Positions 16,684-25,874 of a DNA stretch of 64,000 nt are shown here, piece by piece. The position numbers and the translations under genes were made by a program. Position 1 is the first letter of the stretch. Each line of letters begins with the position of its first letter. Under the pieces are notes generated by a model, which saw nothing but the letters and a program-made list of their open reading frames with translations, was not told the DNA's origin and did no database searches. This DNA is from Longispora sp040681875 (lineage in GTDB: Bacteria; Actinomycetota; Actinomycetes; Mycobacteriales; Micromonosporaceae). Location: positions 1 to 64,000 of the forward strand of contig NZ_JBFAZP010000005.1 in assembly GCF_040681875.1 (NCBI RefSeq). The letters are read 5' to 3'.

Positions 16684-17046
16684 ATGTTCCCTGTCTCCTC
16701 CCGGCTCCGCCGGGCCATCCTCCGTACCGCCCTCCTGACGGCCACCGCCACTGCGGTGGCCGTCGCCATTCCCGCCGTCGCGTCCGCCGACGACCCCTCG
16801 ACGGTGTACCTGGCGGCCAAGGACCTGCCCACCGTCATCTCCAACATCCAGACCTGGGTGCTCGGCATCCTCGGCGCCGTCGTCACCCTGTTCCTGATCT
16901 ACGGCGGCGTCCTGTGGGCCACCGCCGGCGGCGACCCCGGCCAGGTCGAGCGCGCCAAGGGCGCGTTCCGCAACGCGCTGGTCGGGTTCGCGGTCGCGCT
17001 TCTGGCGCCTGTGTTCCTGCAGATCGTCAAGGGTTTCGTGAGCTGA
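16684..17046 (+). CDS. VirB2/TrbC-like conjugative pilin
   Basis: A 120-residue protein with a classic signal peptide: SRLRRAILRTALLTATATAV then IPAVASADDP, cleavage probably after ASA. The mature part has two hydrophobic segments (about 57-80, WVLGILGAVVTLFLIYGGVLW, and 100-118) separated by a short polar loop GGDPGQVERAKGAFRN, the standard VirB2/TrbC layout. It heads the T4SS gene row, with the VirB6-like gene 5 bases downstream. It is expected to be the transfer pilus or channel subunit. Confidence 0.8.
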   Translation: MFPVSSRLRRAILRTALLTATATAVAVAIPAVASADDPSTVYLAAKDLPTVISNIQTWVLGILGAVVTLFLIYGGVLWATAGGDPGQVERAKGAFRNALVGFAVALLAPVFLQIVKGFVS

Positions 17047-17051
17047 TCGTC

Positions 17052-17963
17052 ATGGGCTGGCTCATGAACGGCATCCTCGACTGGCTCACCACGATGATGC
17101 TCGGCGCATTCGACGGGCTGATCGGGCTGATCACCGGCAGCCTTCTGATCAGCCCGGACGTCACCACCCTGCCCCAGGTGATCGGACTGACAACCCACTC
17201 CGTGTGGGTCGTCGACTCCATCTTCGTCCTCGCGTTCCTCGCCGCCGGAACACTGACCATGGTCTCCGGCGGCTCGGAACGCTCCCGCTACCAGATCAAA
17301 GACCTCGCCCCCCGGCTCGTCGTCGGGTTCATCGGCGCGCACTTCTCCCAGGTGCTCATCGCCAAGGCCATCGAGGTCGCCAACGCACTCACCGCCGCGC
17401 TGACGAGCACGCCGCTCAACAAGGGCGCGACCGACGCGATGCGCTCGCACATCGTCGCCGCGTCCAAGGACCCAACCACCGCGCTGCTGGCCGTCCTCAT
17501 CGCCTGCGTCATCGTCATCCTCCTGGCGGCGACGACCTTCCAGATGATCATGCGGTTCGCGGGCCTGCTGGTCATGGCGATCCTCGCGCCGCTGGCCATG
17601 GCCTGCCACGCGCTCCCGGCAACCGACGGGCTCGCGCGGCTGTGGTGGCGGCAGTTCACCGCCTGCCTGGCCATCCCCGTCCTGCAAGGGCTATGCCTGA
17701 CCACCGGGCAGTGGATGCTCGAGGACCCCTCCAACATGCTCGCCGCCTACGGACTTCCCGGCGGCGACATCCTCCAGCTGTTCATCGTCATGGTCGTCTT
17801 ATGGATGACCGTGCGCATCCCCGGCATGGTCGCCAAGTTCGCCGGCCAGGCCGCAGGCGCCAGGTCCAACCCGATCGTCACCCTCGTCAGGATCGCGACC
17901 GTCGATCAGGTCACCCGGCTCGTGCCCGGCGCCGGAAGAATCCTGCGGGCGGTAAGGCCATGA
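17052..17963 (+). CDS. VirB6/TrbL-like membrane channel protein
   Basis: A 303-residue polytopic protein from ATG 17052, 5 bases after the pilin stop. Hydrophobic segments lie near residues 20-37, 55-78, 90-110, 150-185, 200-220 and 235-265; one block reads LAVLIACVIVILLAATTFQM. Size, position between VirB2- and VirB4-like genes, and the C-terminal amphipathic tail fit the VirB6/TrbL inner-membrane channel component. Its TGA overlaps an ATG (17960) that is the stump of the next operon gene, now cut off by the recombinase element. Confidence 0.75.
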   Translation: MGWLMNGILDWLTTMMLGAFDGLIGLITGSLLISPDVTTLPQVIGLTTHSVWVVDSIFVLAFLAAGTLTMVSGGSERSRYQIKDLAPRLVVGFIGAHFSQVLIAKAIEVANALTAALTSTPLNKGATDAMRSHIVAASKDPTTALLAVLIACVIVILLAATTFQMIMRFAGLLVMAILAPLAMACHALPATDGLARLWWRQFTACLAIPVLQGLCLTTGQWMLEDPSNMLAAYGLPGGDILQLFIVMVVLWMTVRIPGMVAKFAGQAAGARSNPIVTLVRIATVDQVTRLVPGAGRILRAVRP

Positions 17964-17997
17964 ACCGCGACGACACCCCTGTCCGGGCAAAGGTCCC
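17960..17997 (+). pseudogene. Orphaned 5' end of the PrgI-like gene
   Basis: ATG 17960 overlaps the VirB6-like stop (ATGA) and reads MNRDDTPVRAKVP before running into the recombinase element. The intact PrgI-like gene at 20412 has GPYRARIPADID at the equivalent place. This stump is therefore most likely the original start of that gene, left behind when the element inserted. Confidence 0.65.
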
Positions 17998-18007
17998 GAC
18001 GGGCGCT

Positions 18008-20056
18008 TCATACTGCCTCTCCGGCGTGTGGTTGTTGGGTTGGTTTGAGCCTGAACGAGTTGGCGACCTTGTCCCGGTAAATCTGCTGCGTGTGGTTGTC
18101 CCAGGGGATGCACCAGCGGCCGGAGGGGCCTTGGCGGGCGGGCACCTGCCCGAGCCTGAGCCAGTTGTAGACGGCGTCGGCTGGGATGCCCAGGAGCTCG
18201 GCTGCGTGTCGGACGCTGATCTCGCCGTCGGCGATGGCGAGGGTGCGTGGGGCCCAGATCTTGTAGGCGTCGCGGACCTGGGCGACGTTGGTGGCGGTGA
18301 AGGACTTTCCCTTTCCTGTAACGAGTCCTGCGGCGTTGAGTTGCTCGGCGAGTTGTCGGCTGGTGAGTGTCGCGCCGAGTTCGCGGACCATGTTCACGAC
18401 CGCGACCGGTGTGCGTCCCGGGCCTCGCCGGGCGACGGTGATCTCGTCCGTGGCGCCGGTGTGCCAGCGCACGCCGATGCGGACCTGTTCACGGTCGGTC
18501 TCCGGTAGGAGGGTGACGTCGGCGATCTGGGTGCGTAGCAGGCGTTTTCGGTCGCGGTGGCTGGTCGTCGGGCTGTCCCACAGCTGCGGCAGATCTGCGG
18601 CGAGGGCCTGCAGGGCGCCACGTTCGGGCAGGGGCGGCTTGGCGGCCTTCGCGGTCGCCAGGGCCGCTTCGGCTTCGACCAGCTCGGCGAGTTTGGCCTC
18701 CCACCGGGTCTCCAGAGTTCTGGCGACGAGCCGGTTCTCGGGCTCGACGTTGACGAAGGACCGCTCGGCGCGGTCGGCCTCGTAGCGGGCCCGGTCGACC
18801 GCGAGTTCGGCGGCACGGTGAGTGCTGGCGTGACGGTCGGTGACCTCGTCGGCGACGGCGATCGCTGCGGCGATCTGTTCGGGCGTGATCGTGGCCAGGA
18901 ACAGGTCACTGACCGCGTCGTCGACGGTGGTCGCTGCGACGGTGCGGCACTTCTGGGTGCGTTGGGCGTCCTTGATCTGGCAGGAGTAGGTGACCTTGCT
19001 GTCGGCTCGGTCGTAGCGGGTGCCGATGCGTCCTCCGCACGCGCCGCACATGATGATGCCCTGACACAGGGCGGTGCCCTCGCGGACCGGGCGGGCGCCC
19101 TTCCTGGTGTTGTTGGCGGCGAGCTTGGCCTCGATGTCGAGGTACTCCTGCCAGCAGATGTAGCCCTCGTGGTGGTCCTGGATCGTCACGGTCCAGTCCT
19201 CACGGGCGCGTTTACGCCGCGAGCTGCGCACCGTCCCATCGGGTTGGACCCGGCGCACGTCACTGGACCGGCCGAAGGTGTACGCGCCGGCGTATGCCGG
19301 GTTCTTCAACGCCTGCAACACCCGGGCATGGGTCAGGCGGCCCCACTTGAGCTTCCCCGCCCAGACTCCGCCCCAGGCCCGCTGGGGGAACTGCCGGCCG
19401 GCGTCGGCGAACGCCTTCATCACGCCGAGCGCCGAACCGGTGCGGGCGAACTCCGCGAACAGATCCGCCACAGCTCCCGCCACCTGCTGGTCGGGATCCT
19501 TCACAACGAAGCCCTCGTCGTCATAGACGAACCCGACCGACAACGGCCCGCGCAACTCACCCCGGTGGGCCGCGGCCAGCTTCGCGCCATGCAGCCGGCC
19601 CATCAGAAAGTGCAGCTCGACCTCGCTCATCTGGCCCTTGAGGCCGAGCAGGATTCGGTCGTTGACGTTGCCCAGGTCGTAGACGCCATCGGCGTCGACA
19701 AGCACCGTGTCGGTCAACCGGGCCAGCTCCATCAACCGGGTCAAGTCGGCGTTCGATCGGCCGAACCGCGACACCTCCAGGCCGAACACCGCGCCGACCT
19801 CGCCCAGACAGATCCGGGACACAATCTCGCGGAACCCGTCGCGTTCTGAACCGAACCGGCCGGACACACCCAGGTCGGCGTCGATCACCACGATCTGCTC
19901 GGACGGCCAACCCAACTCGGCCGCCGTCGACGCCAGCCCGTACTGGCGCAGCGTCGACTCCGGGTTCTCCCGCACCTGCGCCATCGTCGACTGCCGCAGA
20001 TACACGATCGCCAGCCGAGAAAGGTGCGACGACGTGATCTTCGAGGTCGGGTTCAC
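18008..20056 (-). CDS. Large serine recombinase
   Basis: A 682-residue protein. The N-terminal resolvase domain has the catalytic serine in VYLRQST (Ser23) and SRFGRSNADL near residue 100. The recombinase domain (about 170-310) includes LKNPAYAGAYTFG. A zinc ribbon near 345-380 has CGACGGRIG and later Cys residues, a charged coiled coil spans about 430-490, and the C-terminus carries a helix-turn-helix (ISVRHAAELLGIPADAVYNW). The stop is only about 10 bases inside the inferred left junction. The start overlaps the DUF5372 stop by 4 bases (GTGA). It should catalyse integration and excision of the small element it occupies. Confidence 0.92.
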   Translation of the reverse strand: MNPTSKITSSHLSRLAIVYLRQSTMAQVRENPESTLRQYGLASTAAELGWPSEQIVVIDADLGVSGRFGSERDGFREIVSRICLGEVGAVFGLEVSRFGRSNADLTRLMELARLTDTVLVDADGVYDLGNVNDRILLGLKGQMSEVELHFLMGRLHGAKLAAAHRGELRGPLSVGFVYDDEGFVVKDPDQQVAGAVADLFAEFARTGSALGVMKAFADAGRQFPQRAWGGVWAGKLKWGRLTHARVLQALKNPAYAGAYTFGRSSDVRRVQPDGTVRSSRRKRAREDWTVTIQDHHEGYICWQEYLDIEAKLAANNTRKGARPVREGTALCQGIIMCGACGGRIGTRYDRADSKVTYSCQIKDAQRTQKCRTVAATTVDDAVSDLFLATITPEQIAAAIAVADEVTDRHASTHRAAELAVDRARYEADRAERSFVNVEPENRLVARTLETRWEAKLAELVEAEAALATAKAAKPPLPERGALQALAADLPQLWDSPTTSHRDRKRLLRTQIADVTLLPETDREQVRIGVRWHTGATDEITVARRGPGRTPVAVVNMVRELGATLTSRQLAEQLNAAGLVTGKGKSFTATNVAQVRDAYKIWAPRTLAIADGEISVRHAAELLGIPADAVYNWLRLGQVPARQGPSGRWCIPWDNHTQQIYRDKVANSFRLKPTQQPHAGEAV

Positions 20057-20412
20057 CGCCCGCCGCCCCGCGCAGCAGCGATTCCAGCATGTTCGCCACC
20101 ACCATCACCGCCTGCCGGCTGTTCCAGCTGACCACGCGCCTCCGCCTCACAAACTCCCTCAGGAGCCACGTCATGCACCACTGCCTCGCCGGTCGCGAGC
20201 GCGTCGACCAACGCCCTGGCCGCAGCCAGCCCATCGGCAGCAAGCCGCTCCGGCACCGCCGGCGCACCTCGATCGGTCCACTCCTGGCGCACCGTGACCC
20301 GCCGCCTCCCCTCGACCTCACACACGAAAACCAGACCGGTGCGCTTCTGCACCGTGATCAGTACCGCAAGGCGCTGACCGTTCAATGGATGAAACGGATG
20401 AGTGATTACCAA
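20053..20412 (-). CDS. DUF5372-type partner of the serine recombinase
   Basis: About 119 residues from TTG 20412 (LVITHPFHPLNGQRLAVL); a GTG at 20454 would add 14. The HPFHPL-G-motif followed by a beta-rich section (TGLVFVCEVEGRRRVTVRQEW) matches the DUF5372 family, small proteins repeatedly found beside serine recombinases and transposases of unknown function. The end overlaps the recombinase start (GTGA), so it is the first gene of that two-gene operon. Its start codon is antisense to, and coincides with, the start of the PrgI-like gene, so promoters for both must lie in the few dozen bases around 20400-20460. Confidence 0.65.
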   Translation of the reverse strand: MVITHPFHPLNGQRLAVLITVQKRTGLVFVCEVEGRRRVTVRQEWTDRGAPAVPERLAADGLAAARALVDALATGEAVVHDVAPEGVCEAEARGQLEQPAGGDGGGEHAGIAAARGGGR

Positions 20413-21368
20413 TGAGTCCGAATAACGACGGGACTGACGGGCCCTATAGAGCACGGATTCCCGCCGACATCGACGCCCCCGACAAGATCCTCTACGGGCT
20501 GACGTTTCGGCAGATGGCGATCCTGGCCGTGGCCGGAACCATCATCTACGTCGGCTGGCAGGCCCTGCACACCGTCGCACCGATGCCCGTCCTGCTGGCC
20601 GCCGCCATCGTAATCGGCGGCGTCACCTTCGGCCTCGCCGTCGGCCGCCGCGACGGCCTGCCTCTCGACGTGTGGCTGCTCGGCGGCCTGCGCCACTCCC
20701 GCACACCGCGGGCACTGGCCTCCGCCGGAGCCGGTCACACCGCCGACGTCCCCGACTGGGTGGACCGTGGAGACACCAAGATCGCGCTGCCCGCGCCGCT
20801 GAAGCTGCCCGCCGAGGCCATCGACCGCGACGGCCAGATCCACCTCGGCGGCACCACCTCCGGGATCGTCGCGGCGACCAGCCTGAACCTGGGACTGCGC
20901 AGCCAGGGCGAGCAGCACGCCTCCGTCGACGCCTTCGGCCGCTGGCTCAACTCCCTCAACGCGCCGGTGCAGATCACCGTGTCCGCGCAGCCGGTGGACC
21001 TGGCCAGCCACGCCGCCGTCCTCGCCGACGGCGCCGACGACCTGCCCCACCCGGCACTGGCGACCGCCTGCGCCGACCACGCGGAGTTCCTCGCCGAGCT
21101 GGCCGCGCACCGCGATCCGCTCCGCAGGCAGGTCCTCATCACCTGCCGGACCCTCGGCGCCGACACCGGCGAGCACGCCGCCCGCCGCCGCGCCGACGAC
21201 ACCGCCCGGGCCCTTTCAGCCCTCGGCGTCACCACCCGGGTCCTCGACGGCGCCGGTGCCACCGCAGCCCTGGCCGCAGCCGCGGACCCCTACCGGCCGC
21301 CGCGCCACGGCGGCCTGGCCGCGCCCGGCCAGACCATCACCTCTTCCGGAAAGCAGAACCTCCCATGA
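20412..21368 (+). CDS. PrgI-family T4SS membrane protein, with element-supplied N-terminus
   Basis: A 318-residue protein. Residues about 11-90 are the PrgI-type domain: RARIPADIDAPDKILYGLTF, then two membrane helices (MAILAVAGTIIYVGWQAL and VLLAAAIVIGGVTFGLAVG). The remaining part (about 115-310) is soluble, resembling the region that precedes VirB4 in gram-positive systems. The first 16 residues (MSPNNDGTDGPYRARI) appear to come from the recombinase element rather than the original gene. No good AGGAG site precedes the ATG. Its stop overlaps the next start (ATGA). It should anchor the VirB4 ATPase at the membrane, as VirB3/PrgI proteins do. Confidence 0.75.
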   Translation: MSPNNDGTDGPYRARIPADIDAPDKILYGLTFRQMAILAVAGTIIYVGWQALHTVAPMPVLLAAAIVIGGVTFGLAVGRRDGLPLDVWLLGGLRHSRTPRALASAGAGHTADVPDWVDRGDTKIALPAPLKLPAEAIDRDGQIHLGGTTSGIVAATSLNLGLRSQGEQHASVDAFGRWLNSLNAPVQITVSAQPVDLASHAAVLADGADDLPHPALATACADHAEFLAELAAHRDPLRRQVLITCRTLGADTGEHAARRRADDTARALSALGVTTRVLDGAGATAALAAAADPYRPPRHGGLAAPGQTITSSGKQNLP

Positions 21369-21589
21369 ACACCTACCGCACCCTCACCCGTCCCGCCGAC
21401 CACGCCGACTTCGGCGACCTGATGTCCCGCGCCCCGGGCGGACGCAACCCCGCCAGCCGTGACGAAGCCCTGGCAGGGGAGACCTACACCCGCCCCGCCG
21501 GCACACCCGCGCTGCGGTACGTCACCGAATCCCCCGCCCGATCGCGGGACGACCGGACCGGCCAGCCTCGTCTGCGGGACCGGCGGTGA
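21365..21589 (+). CDS. Small protein between PrgI-like and VirB4 genes, 74 aa
   Basis: Starts MNTYRTLTRPADHADFGDLM and ends TGQPRLRDRR. It overlaps the PrgI-like stop by 4 bases (ATGA) and the VirB4 start by 4 bases (GTGA), so it is fully embedded in the transfer operon. The product is polar, Arg/Pro-rich and has no membrane segment. I do not recognise it. Tight coupling on both sides argues that it is made and may be a small accessory factor of the VirB4 complex. Confidence 0.6.
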   Translation: MNTYRTLTRPADHADFGDLMSRAPGGRNPASRDEALAGETYTRPAGTPALRYVTESPARSRDDRTGQPRLRDRR

Positions 21590-23397
21590 CCTCCGTCCTG
21601 GACCGGGTGCTGCGGCGGCGACCTTCCACGGCCGCAGGCGACAGAGCGGACCTGGCCTCCGCCGTCGCCCCGGCGTCCGTGGAGGTCGGGCCCCGGTGGC
21701 TGCGCCTCGGCGACGGCTACGCCGCCACGCTCATCGTCACCGGCTACCCGGCCGAGGTCGGCGCCGCGTGGCTCGAGCCGCTCCTGGCCTGGCCCGGCCG
21801 CCTGGACCTGTCCCTGCACATCGACCCCGTGCCGGTGCCGGTCGCGGCATCGCGGCTCAAGACCCAACGGGCGAAGCTGGAATCGTCCCGCCGGGCGGAC
21901 AACCAGGCCGGCAAACTCGCCGACCCCTACGTCGAGGCCGCAGCCGACGACGCCGGCGACCTCGCCGGAAGGCTGGCCCGCGGCGAGGCCAAGCTGTTCA
22001 AGGTCGGCCTCTATCTGACCGTGCACGCCAAATCCGAACCCGAACTCCTCGCCGCCTGCGCCCAGGTCAAAGCCGCCGCCGCCTCCACCCTCCTCGAGCT
22101 GCAGCCGGCCACCTGGCGCCAACTGCAGGGCTGGACGACCACCCTGCCCCTGGCAGCCGACAGCCTCGGCATGACCCGAACCCTGGACACCGCCGCCCTC
22201 GCCGCGAGCTTCCCCCTGGCCGGCCCGGACCTCCCCGCCCCGCTGCCGGGAGAACCCGCACAGACCGGCGGGGTGCTCTACGGCATCAACCCGGACTCCC
22301 AGGGCGTGATCTGGTGGGACCGGTGGGCTGCTGAGAACCACAACTCCGTCGTGCTCGCCCGCAGTGGAGCCGGCAAGTCGTACTTCGTGAAGACCGAGAT
22401 CCTGCGGTCCTTGTACGCGCGGGTGCAGGTCGCGGTCATCGACCCCGAAGACGAGTACCTGCGCCTGGCCGGCGCGGTCGGCGGCACCGTCGTGCGCCTC
22501 GGCGCGGCCGGAGTGCGCATCAACCCGTTCGACCTGCCCGCGGGCGACACCCGCCCGGACGTACTCACGCGCCGGGGCCTGTTCCTGCACACCCTGATCG
22601 CGGTGCTGCTCGGCACGCAGCCACCGCCGGCCGAACGCGCCGCCCTCGACCGGGCGATCCTGCAGGTGTACCGCCAGGCCGGCATCACCACGGACCCGAC
22701 CACCCATCACCGCCAGGCACCGCTGCTCGCCGACCTGACCGAGGCCCTCGACGCCGACACCGATCCGGCGGCCTCAGCACTGGCGGCACGGCTCGCGCCG
22801 TGGGTCATCGGCTCGTTCAAGGACCTGTTCGACGGGCAGACCACCCACCGCCCCGACGGACACCTCGTCGTGTGGTCCCTGCGGCACCTGCCCGATGAGA
22901 TCCGCGGCGTCGGCACTCTCCTCGCGCTCGACCACATCTGGCGGACCGTCGACCAACCCCGCACCGGCACAGCCGCCAGACAGCCCTCCGTCCGCCGCCT
23001 GGTCGTGGTCGACGAGGCGTGGCTGCTCATGCGCCAGGAAGCCGGCGCCACGTTCCTGTACCGGATGGCCAAAGCCTCCCGCAAACGCGGCGCCGGACTG
23101 TGCGTCATCACCCAGGACGCCGCAGACGTCCTCGGCTCCGACCTCGGACAAGCCGTCGTCGCCAACGCCGCCACACAGATCCTGCTGCGCCAGGCCCCAC
23201 AGGCCATCGACGCCATCGGCGAAGCCTTCGGCCTCACCACAGGGGAGAAGCGACTGCTCCTCGCGGCCCCACGGGGCCAGGGACTACTGCTGTCCGGCTC
23301 GCACCGCACCCGATTCGAGTGCGTCGCCTCCCCGGCCGAACACCGCCTCGCGACCACCAACCCCGCCGACCTCCTCGACGAAGAAGACCTCCTATGA
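21586..23397 (+). CDS. virB4: VirB4-type T4SS ATPase
   Basis: A 603-residue protein from GTG 21586. The N-terminal domain (about 1-225) is the VirB4 beta-rich part. The ATPase has Walker A ARSGAGKSYFVK near 258, VAVIDPEDEYLRLA just after it, Walker B RRLVVVDEAWLLM near 472 and the CVITQDAADVLGS motif, all diagnostic of VirB4/TraC/TrbE. It powers pilus assembly and substrate transfer. The stop overlaps the coupling-protein start (ATGA). Confidence 0.92.
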   Translation: MTSVLDRVLRRRPSTAAGDRADLASAVAPASVEVGPRWLRLGDGYAATLIVTGYPAEVGAAWLEPLLAWPGRLDLSLHIDPVPVPVAASRLKTQRAKLESSRRADNQAGKLADPYVEAAADDAGDLAGRLARGEAKLFKVGLYLTVHAKSEPELLAACAQVKAAAASTLLELQPATWRQLQGWTTTLPLAADSLGMTRTLDTAALAASFPLAGPDLPAPLPGEPAQTGGVLYGINPDSQGVIWWDRWAAENHNSVVLARSGAGKSYFVKTEILRSLYARVQVAVIDPEDEYLRLAGAVGGTVVRLGAAGVRINPFDLPAGDTRPDVLTRRGLFLHTLIAVLLGTQPPPAERAALDRAILQVYRQAGITTDPTTHHRQAPLLADLTEALDADTDPAASALAARLAPWVIGSFKDLFDGQTTHRPDGHLVVWSLRHLPDEIRGVGTLLALDHIWRTVDQPRTGTAARQPSVRRLVVVDEAWLLMRQEAGATFLYRMAKASRKRGAGLCVITQDAADVLGSDLGQAVVANAATQILLRQAPQAIDAIGEAFGLTTGEKRLLLAAPRGQGLLLSGSHRTRFECVASPAEHRLATTNPADLLDEEDLL

Positions 23398-25874
23398 CAC
23401 CCCTCGCCCGACCACCCGATCCCACTCCGACGCCCGTGCCCCCGGCTCCCGAACCGGGGGCACGGCTGTACTCCCACCTCGAAGACACCACCCGCTGGGT
23501 CATCGACCGCCCCTGGCTCGCGGCAATCGCCATCGCGGCACTGTTCGCGATCGTCGCAGCCCGGAACCTGATCGCCACCCAACGGCACCGCCACCACGCC
23601 GCCGGGGCCACACAGGTCACCATCGCCACACCCCCGGACGTGGACCTGGCCGTAGCCCGCGCGTTGTGGGCCAACCTCGCCGGCATTCTGACCCCGTCGC
23701 GCTGGAAGCGGCTGCTCTACGGCACACCGCACCTGGTGTGGCAGTACGCCTGGGCCGGACGGCAGCTGACCATCTCCATCTGGGTGCCCGGCACCATCCC
23801 GCCCGGCATCGTCGAACGGGCCGTACGCGGCGCATGGCCGAGCGCGTCGTGCACCACCAGCGATCAACCCGCCGACCCGCTGCCGGCCGCCCCGGCCGCC
23901 GCCGGTGGGCACCTGCTGCCCACGGCCGCCGAATGGCTACCGCTGGCCAGCGGACACGACATCGACCCGCTGCGCGCGGTGTTCGCCGCCGGCACGGGCC
24001 TGCACGACGGCGAGCACGCCGCCGTCCAGATCCTCGCCCGCCCCGCCCGGCCCCGCCGTATCCGCCGGGCGGGGCGGGCCGCCGGCCGGCTCCGCGCGGG
24101 CAAGACCGCTGTGCCGCACCTCAATCCCGCCGCCCCCTTGTTGTGGATCATGGAGTTGTTCCTGCCCGGTAAGACGCCATCGGCGGGCGCGGCCGTCAAG
24201 GCGCGCCCGGACCCGTTCGCCCAGCGGGACGTGAAGGCCATCATGGACAAGGTCACGGCCGTCCCGCTGTGGGAAACCGCGGTGCGCTACGGCGTCGCCG
24301 CCGACCCGCGCCAGACCAAACCTGCGGCCCGCGGCCGGTTGCGAGGGATCAGCGACGGCATCGCCTCGGCGTTCGGCGTCTACACCGCCCGCAACAGCCT
24401 CGGCCGCCGAGCACGCATGTACTCCCCAGCCGCGACGCTCGCGGCCCGCCGGCTGGGCGCCGGGTTCTTGACCAGCACTCCGGAACTGGCGGCCCTGGCC
24501 GGGCTGCCGTCTGACATCGCGGTGGCCGGCCTCAACCGGGCGCGCGCGAAGTCCGCTCCAGCCCCGATCTCGGTGCTGGGCGGCGGCAGGGGCAAGACCC
24601 TCGGCAAATCCGAGATCGACGGCCGTGCGGTGTCACTCGCTCCGGCCGATGCCCGCTACCACGTGCACATGGTCGGAACGACCGGTTCCGGCAAGACGAC
24701 TCTGCTGGCGAACATGATCGTCGACGACATCAAGGCCGGTCGCGGCACCGTCCTCATCGACCCGCACGGCGACCTGTCCCTCGACGTCCTTGACCGCATC
24801 CCCGCCGAACTGGCACACAAGGTCATCCTCTTCGACCCGCTGCAACCGGACCCGCCGCGCCTCAACCCGCTGCAAACGGTCCTCACGGCGGAGGGTGACG
24901 GCGATGACGATCTGACCGTCGACAACATCGTTTCGATCTTCGGAGCCATCTTCGCCAAGGGGTGGGGACCCCGCATGGACGACGTGATGCGGGTGGCGTG
25001 CCTGACGCTGCTGAAGCACCCCAACGCCACGTTGCAGCTGATCCCACCGCTGTTGAACAAGCAGACGTTCCGTGCCCCGTTCACCGCTTCCCTCAACGAC
25101 GACGCCGGTCTCGGCGGCTTCTGGGAGTGGTACGACGGGATGCCCGACAGCCTGCGGGCCCAGATCATCGGCCCGGTCCTGGCCCGGTTGCGATCATTCC
25201 TGCTGCGCGACTTCGTCAAGGCCACCACATCGAGCGCACAGTCGTCGTTCTCCATGGCCGACGTCCTCGACGGCGGCGTGCTCATCGCCCGACTCCCCAA
25301 GGGCACGCTCGGGTTGGACACATCCCGGCTGCTGGGGTCACTGATCCTGGCGAAGGTGTGGCAGGCTGCCACGGCGCGCGCTGACGTCCCGCCGGATCAG
25401 CGCCGTGACTGCAGCGTCTATCTCGACGAGGCCCAGAACTTCCTCACCCTCGCCGGAGGCATCGGCGACATGCTCGCCGAGGCCCGCAAGTACCGGCTGT
25501 CGCTGGTGCTGGCGCACCAGGACCTCGCACAGTTCCCGTCCGAGCTGCTGTCGGCGGTCTCCGCCAACGCCCGCAACAAGATCTACTTCACGGTGGCCCC
25601 GGAGGACGCCAAGACCCTCGCGCAGCACGTCGAGCCGGAACTCGACAACCACGACCTGGCGCACCTCGACGCCTACACCGCCGTGGCCCGGCTGGTGGTC
25701 GACGGCCGCCAAGAGCCGGCGTTCACGATCAAAACGCTCCCACCGAAGGAACCTGTCGGCGCGACCGCCCACATCCGCCAGGTCGCCGCAGCCGCCACCC
25801 GCGAGGCCGACCGTTTGCTCGCCGAGGCGGCCAAGGGCAGGTCGGAGGCCGACGACGCCGAAACGGTGAACTAG
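23394..25874 (+). CDS. VirD4/TraG-like coupling protein
   Basis: An 826-residue protein starting MTPLARPPDP, with one membrane helix near 38-60 (PWLAAIAIAALFAIVAARNL). Residues about 75-340 form a large variable domain. The motor domain has Walker A VGTTGSGKTTLLA near 428, LIDPHGDLSLDVL after it, and Walker B VYLDEAQNFLTLAG near 675, followed by LVLAHQDLAQFP. This HerA/FtsK-like form with an IDPHGD motif is the usual coupling ATPase of actinobacterial and firmicute conjugation modules. It should bring the relaxase-DNA complex to the T4SS channel. The gene ends the tightly overlapping operon that began at 16684. Confidence 0.88.
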   Translation: MTPLARPPDPTPTPVPPAPEPGARLYSHLEDTTRWVIDRPWLAAIAIAALFAIVAARNLIATQRHRHHAAGATQVTIATPPDVDLAVARALWANLAGILTPSRWKRLLYGTPHLVWQYAWAGRQLTISIWVPGTIPPGIVERAVRGAWPSASCTTSDQPADPLPAAPAAAGGHLLPTAAEWLPLASGHDIDPLRAVFAAGTGLHDGEHAAVQILARPARPRRIRRAGRAAGRLRAGKTAVPHLNPAAPLLWIMELFLPGKTPSAGAAVKARPDPFAQRDVKAIMDKVTAVPLWETAVRYGVAADPRQTKPAARGRLRGISDGIASAFGVYTARNSLGRRARMYSPAATLAARRLGAGFLTSTPELAALAGLPSDIAVAGLNRARAKSAPAPISVLGGGRGKTLGKSEIDGRAVSLAPADARYHVHMVGTTGSGKTTLLANMIVDDIKAGRGTVLIDPHGDLSLDVLDRIPAELAHKVILFDPLQPDPPRLNPLQTVLTAEGDGDDDLTVDNIVSIFGAIFAKGWGPRMDDVMRVACLTLLKHPNATLQLIPPLLNKQTFRAPFTASLNDDAGLGGFWEWYDGMPDSLRAQIIGPVLARLRSFLLRDFVKATTSSAQSSFSMADVLDGGVLIARLPKGTLGLDTSRLLGSLILAKVWQAATARADVPPDQRRDCSVYLDEAQNFLTLAGGIGDMLAEARKYRLSLVLAHQDLAQFPSELLSAVSANARNKIYFTVAPEDAKTLAQHVEPELDNHDLAHLDAYTAVARLVVDGRQEPAFTIKTLPPKEPVGATAHIRQVAAAATREADRLLAEAAKGRSEADDAETVN

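Larger units (their letters stand above)
17996..20461. mobile_element. Serine-recombinase element inserted in the PrgI-like gene start
   Basis: About 2.46 kb holding only the large serine recombinase and its DUF5372 partner, both opposite to the transfer genes. Lining up the left stump (GTC CCG, codons at 17993 and 17996) with the right copy (ATT CCC, codons at 20457 and 20460) gives an in-frame CC dinucleotide at 17996-17997 and 20460-20461. That is the 2-base core expected of a large serine recombinase. Joining there restores a continuous protein reading VRAKVPADIDAPDK. The exact ends are inferred from the reading frames, not from an empty site. Confidence 0.6.

Noticed and set aside
17204..18508. 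Plus-strand open frame running from the VirB6-like gene into the recombinase
   Set aside because: It crosses the VirB6-like gene in the wrong frame and then runs antisense to the recombinase. Only its short in-frame stump at 17960 is meaningful.
18557..19849. Plus-strand open frame of 430 codons across the serine recombinase
   Set aside because: Antisense shadow of a clear recombinase with conserved motifs.
17998..20442. Exact direct repeat GACGGGC at 17998-18004 and 20436-20442 as the core of the serine-recombinase element
   Set aside because: Crossing over there would join the PrgI-like gene out of frame. The CC dinucleotide at 17996/20460 gives an in-frame protein and is the expected core size.
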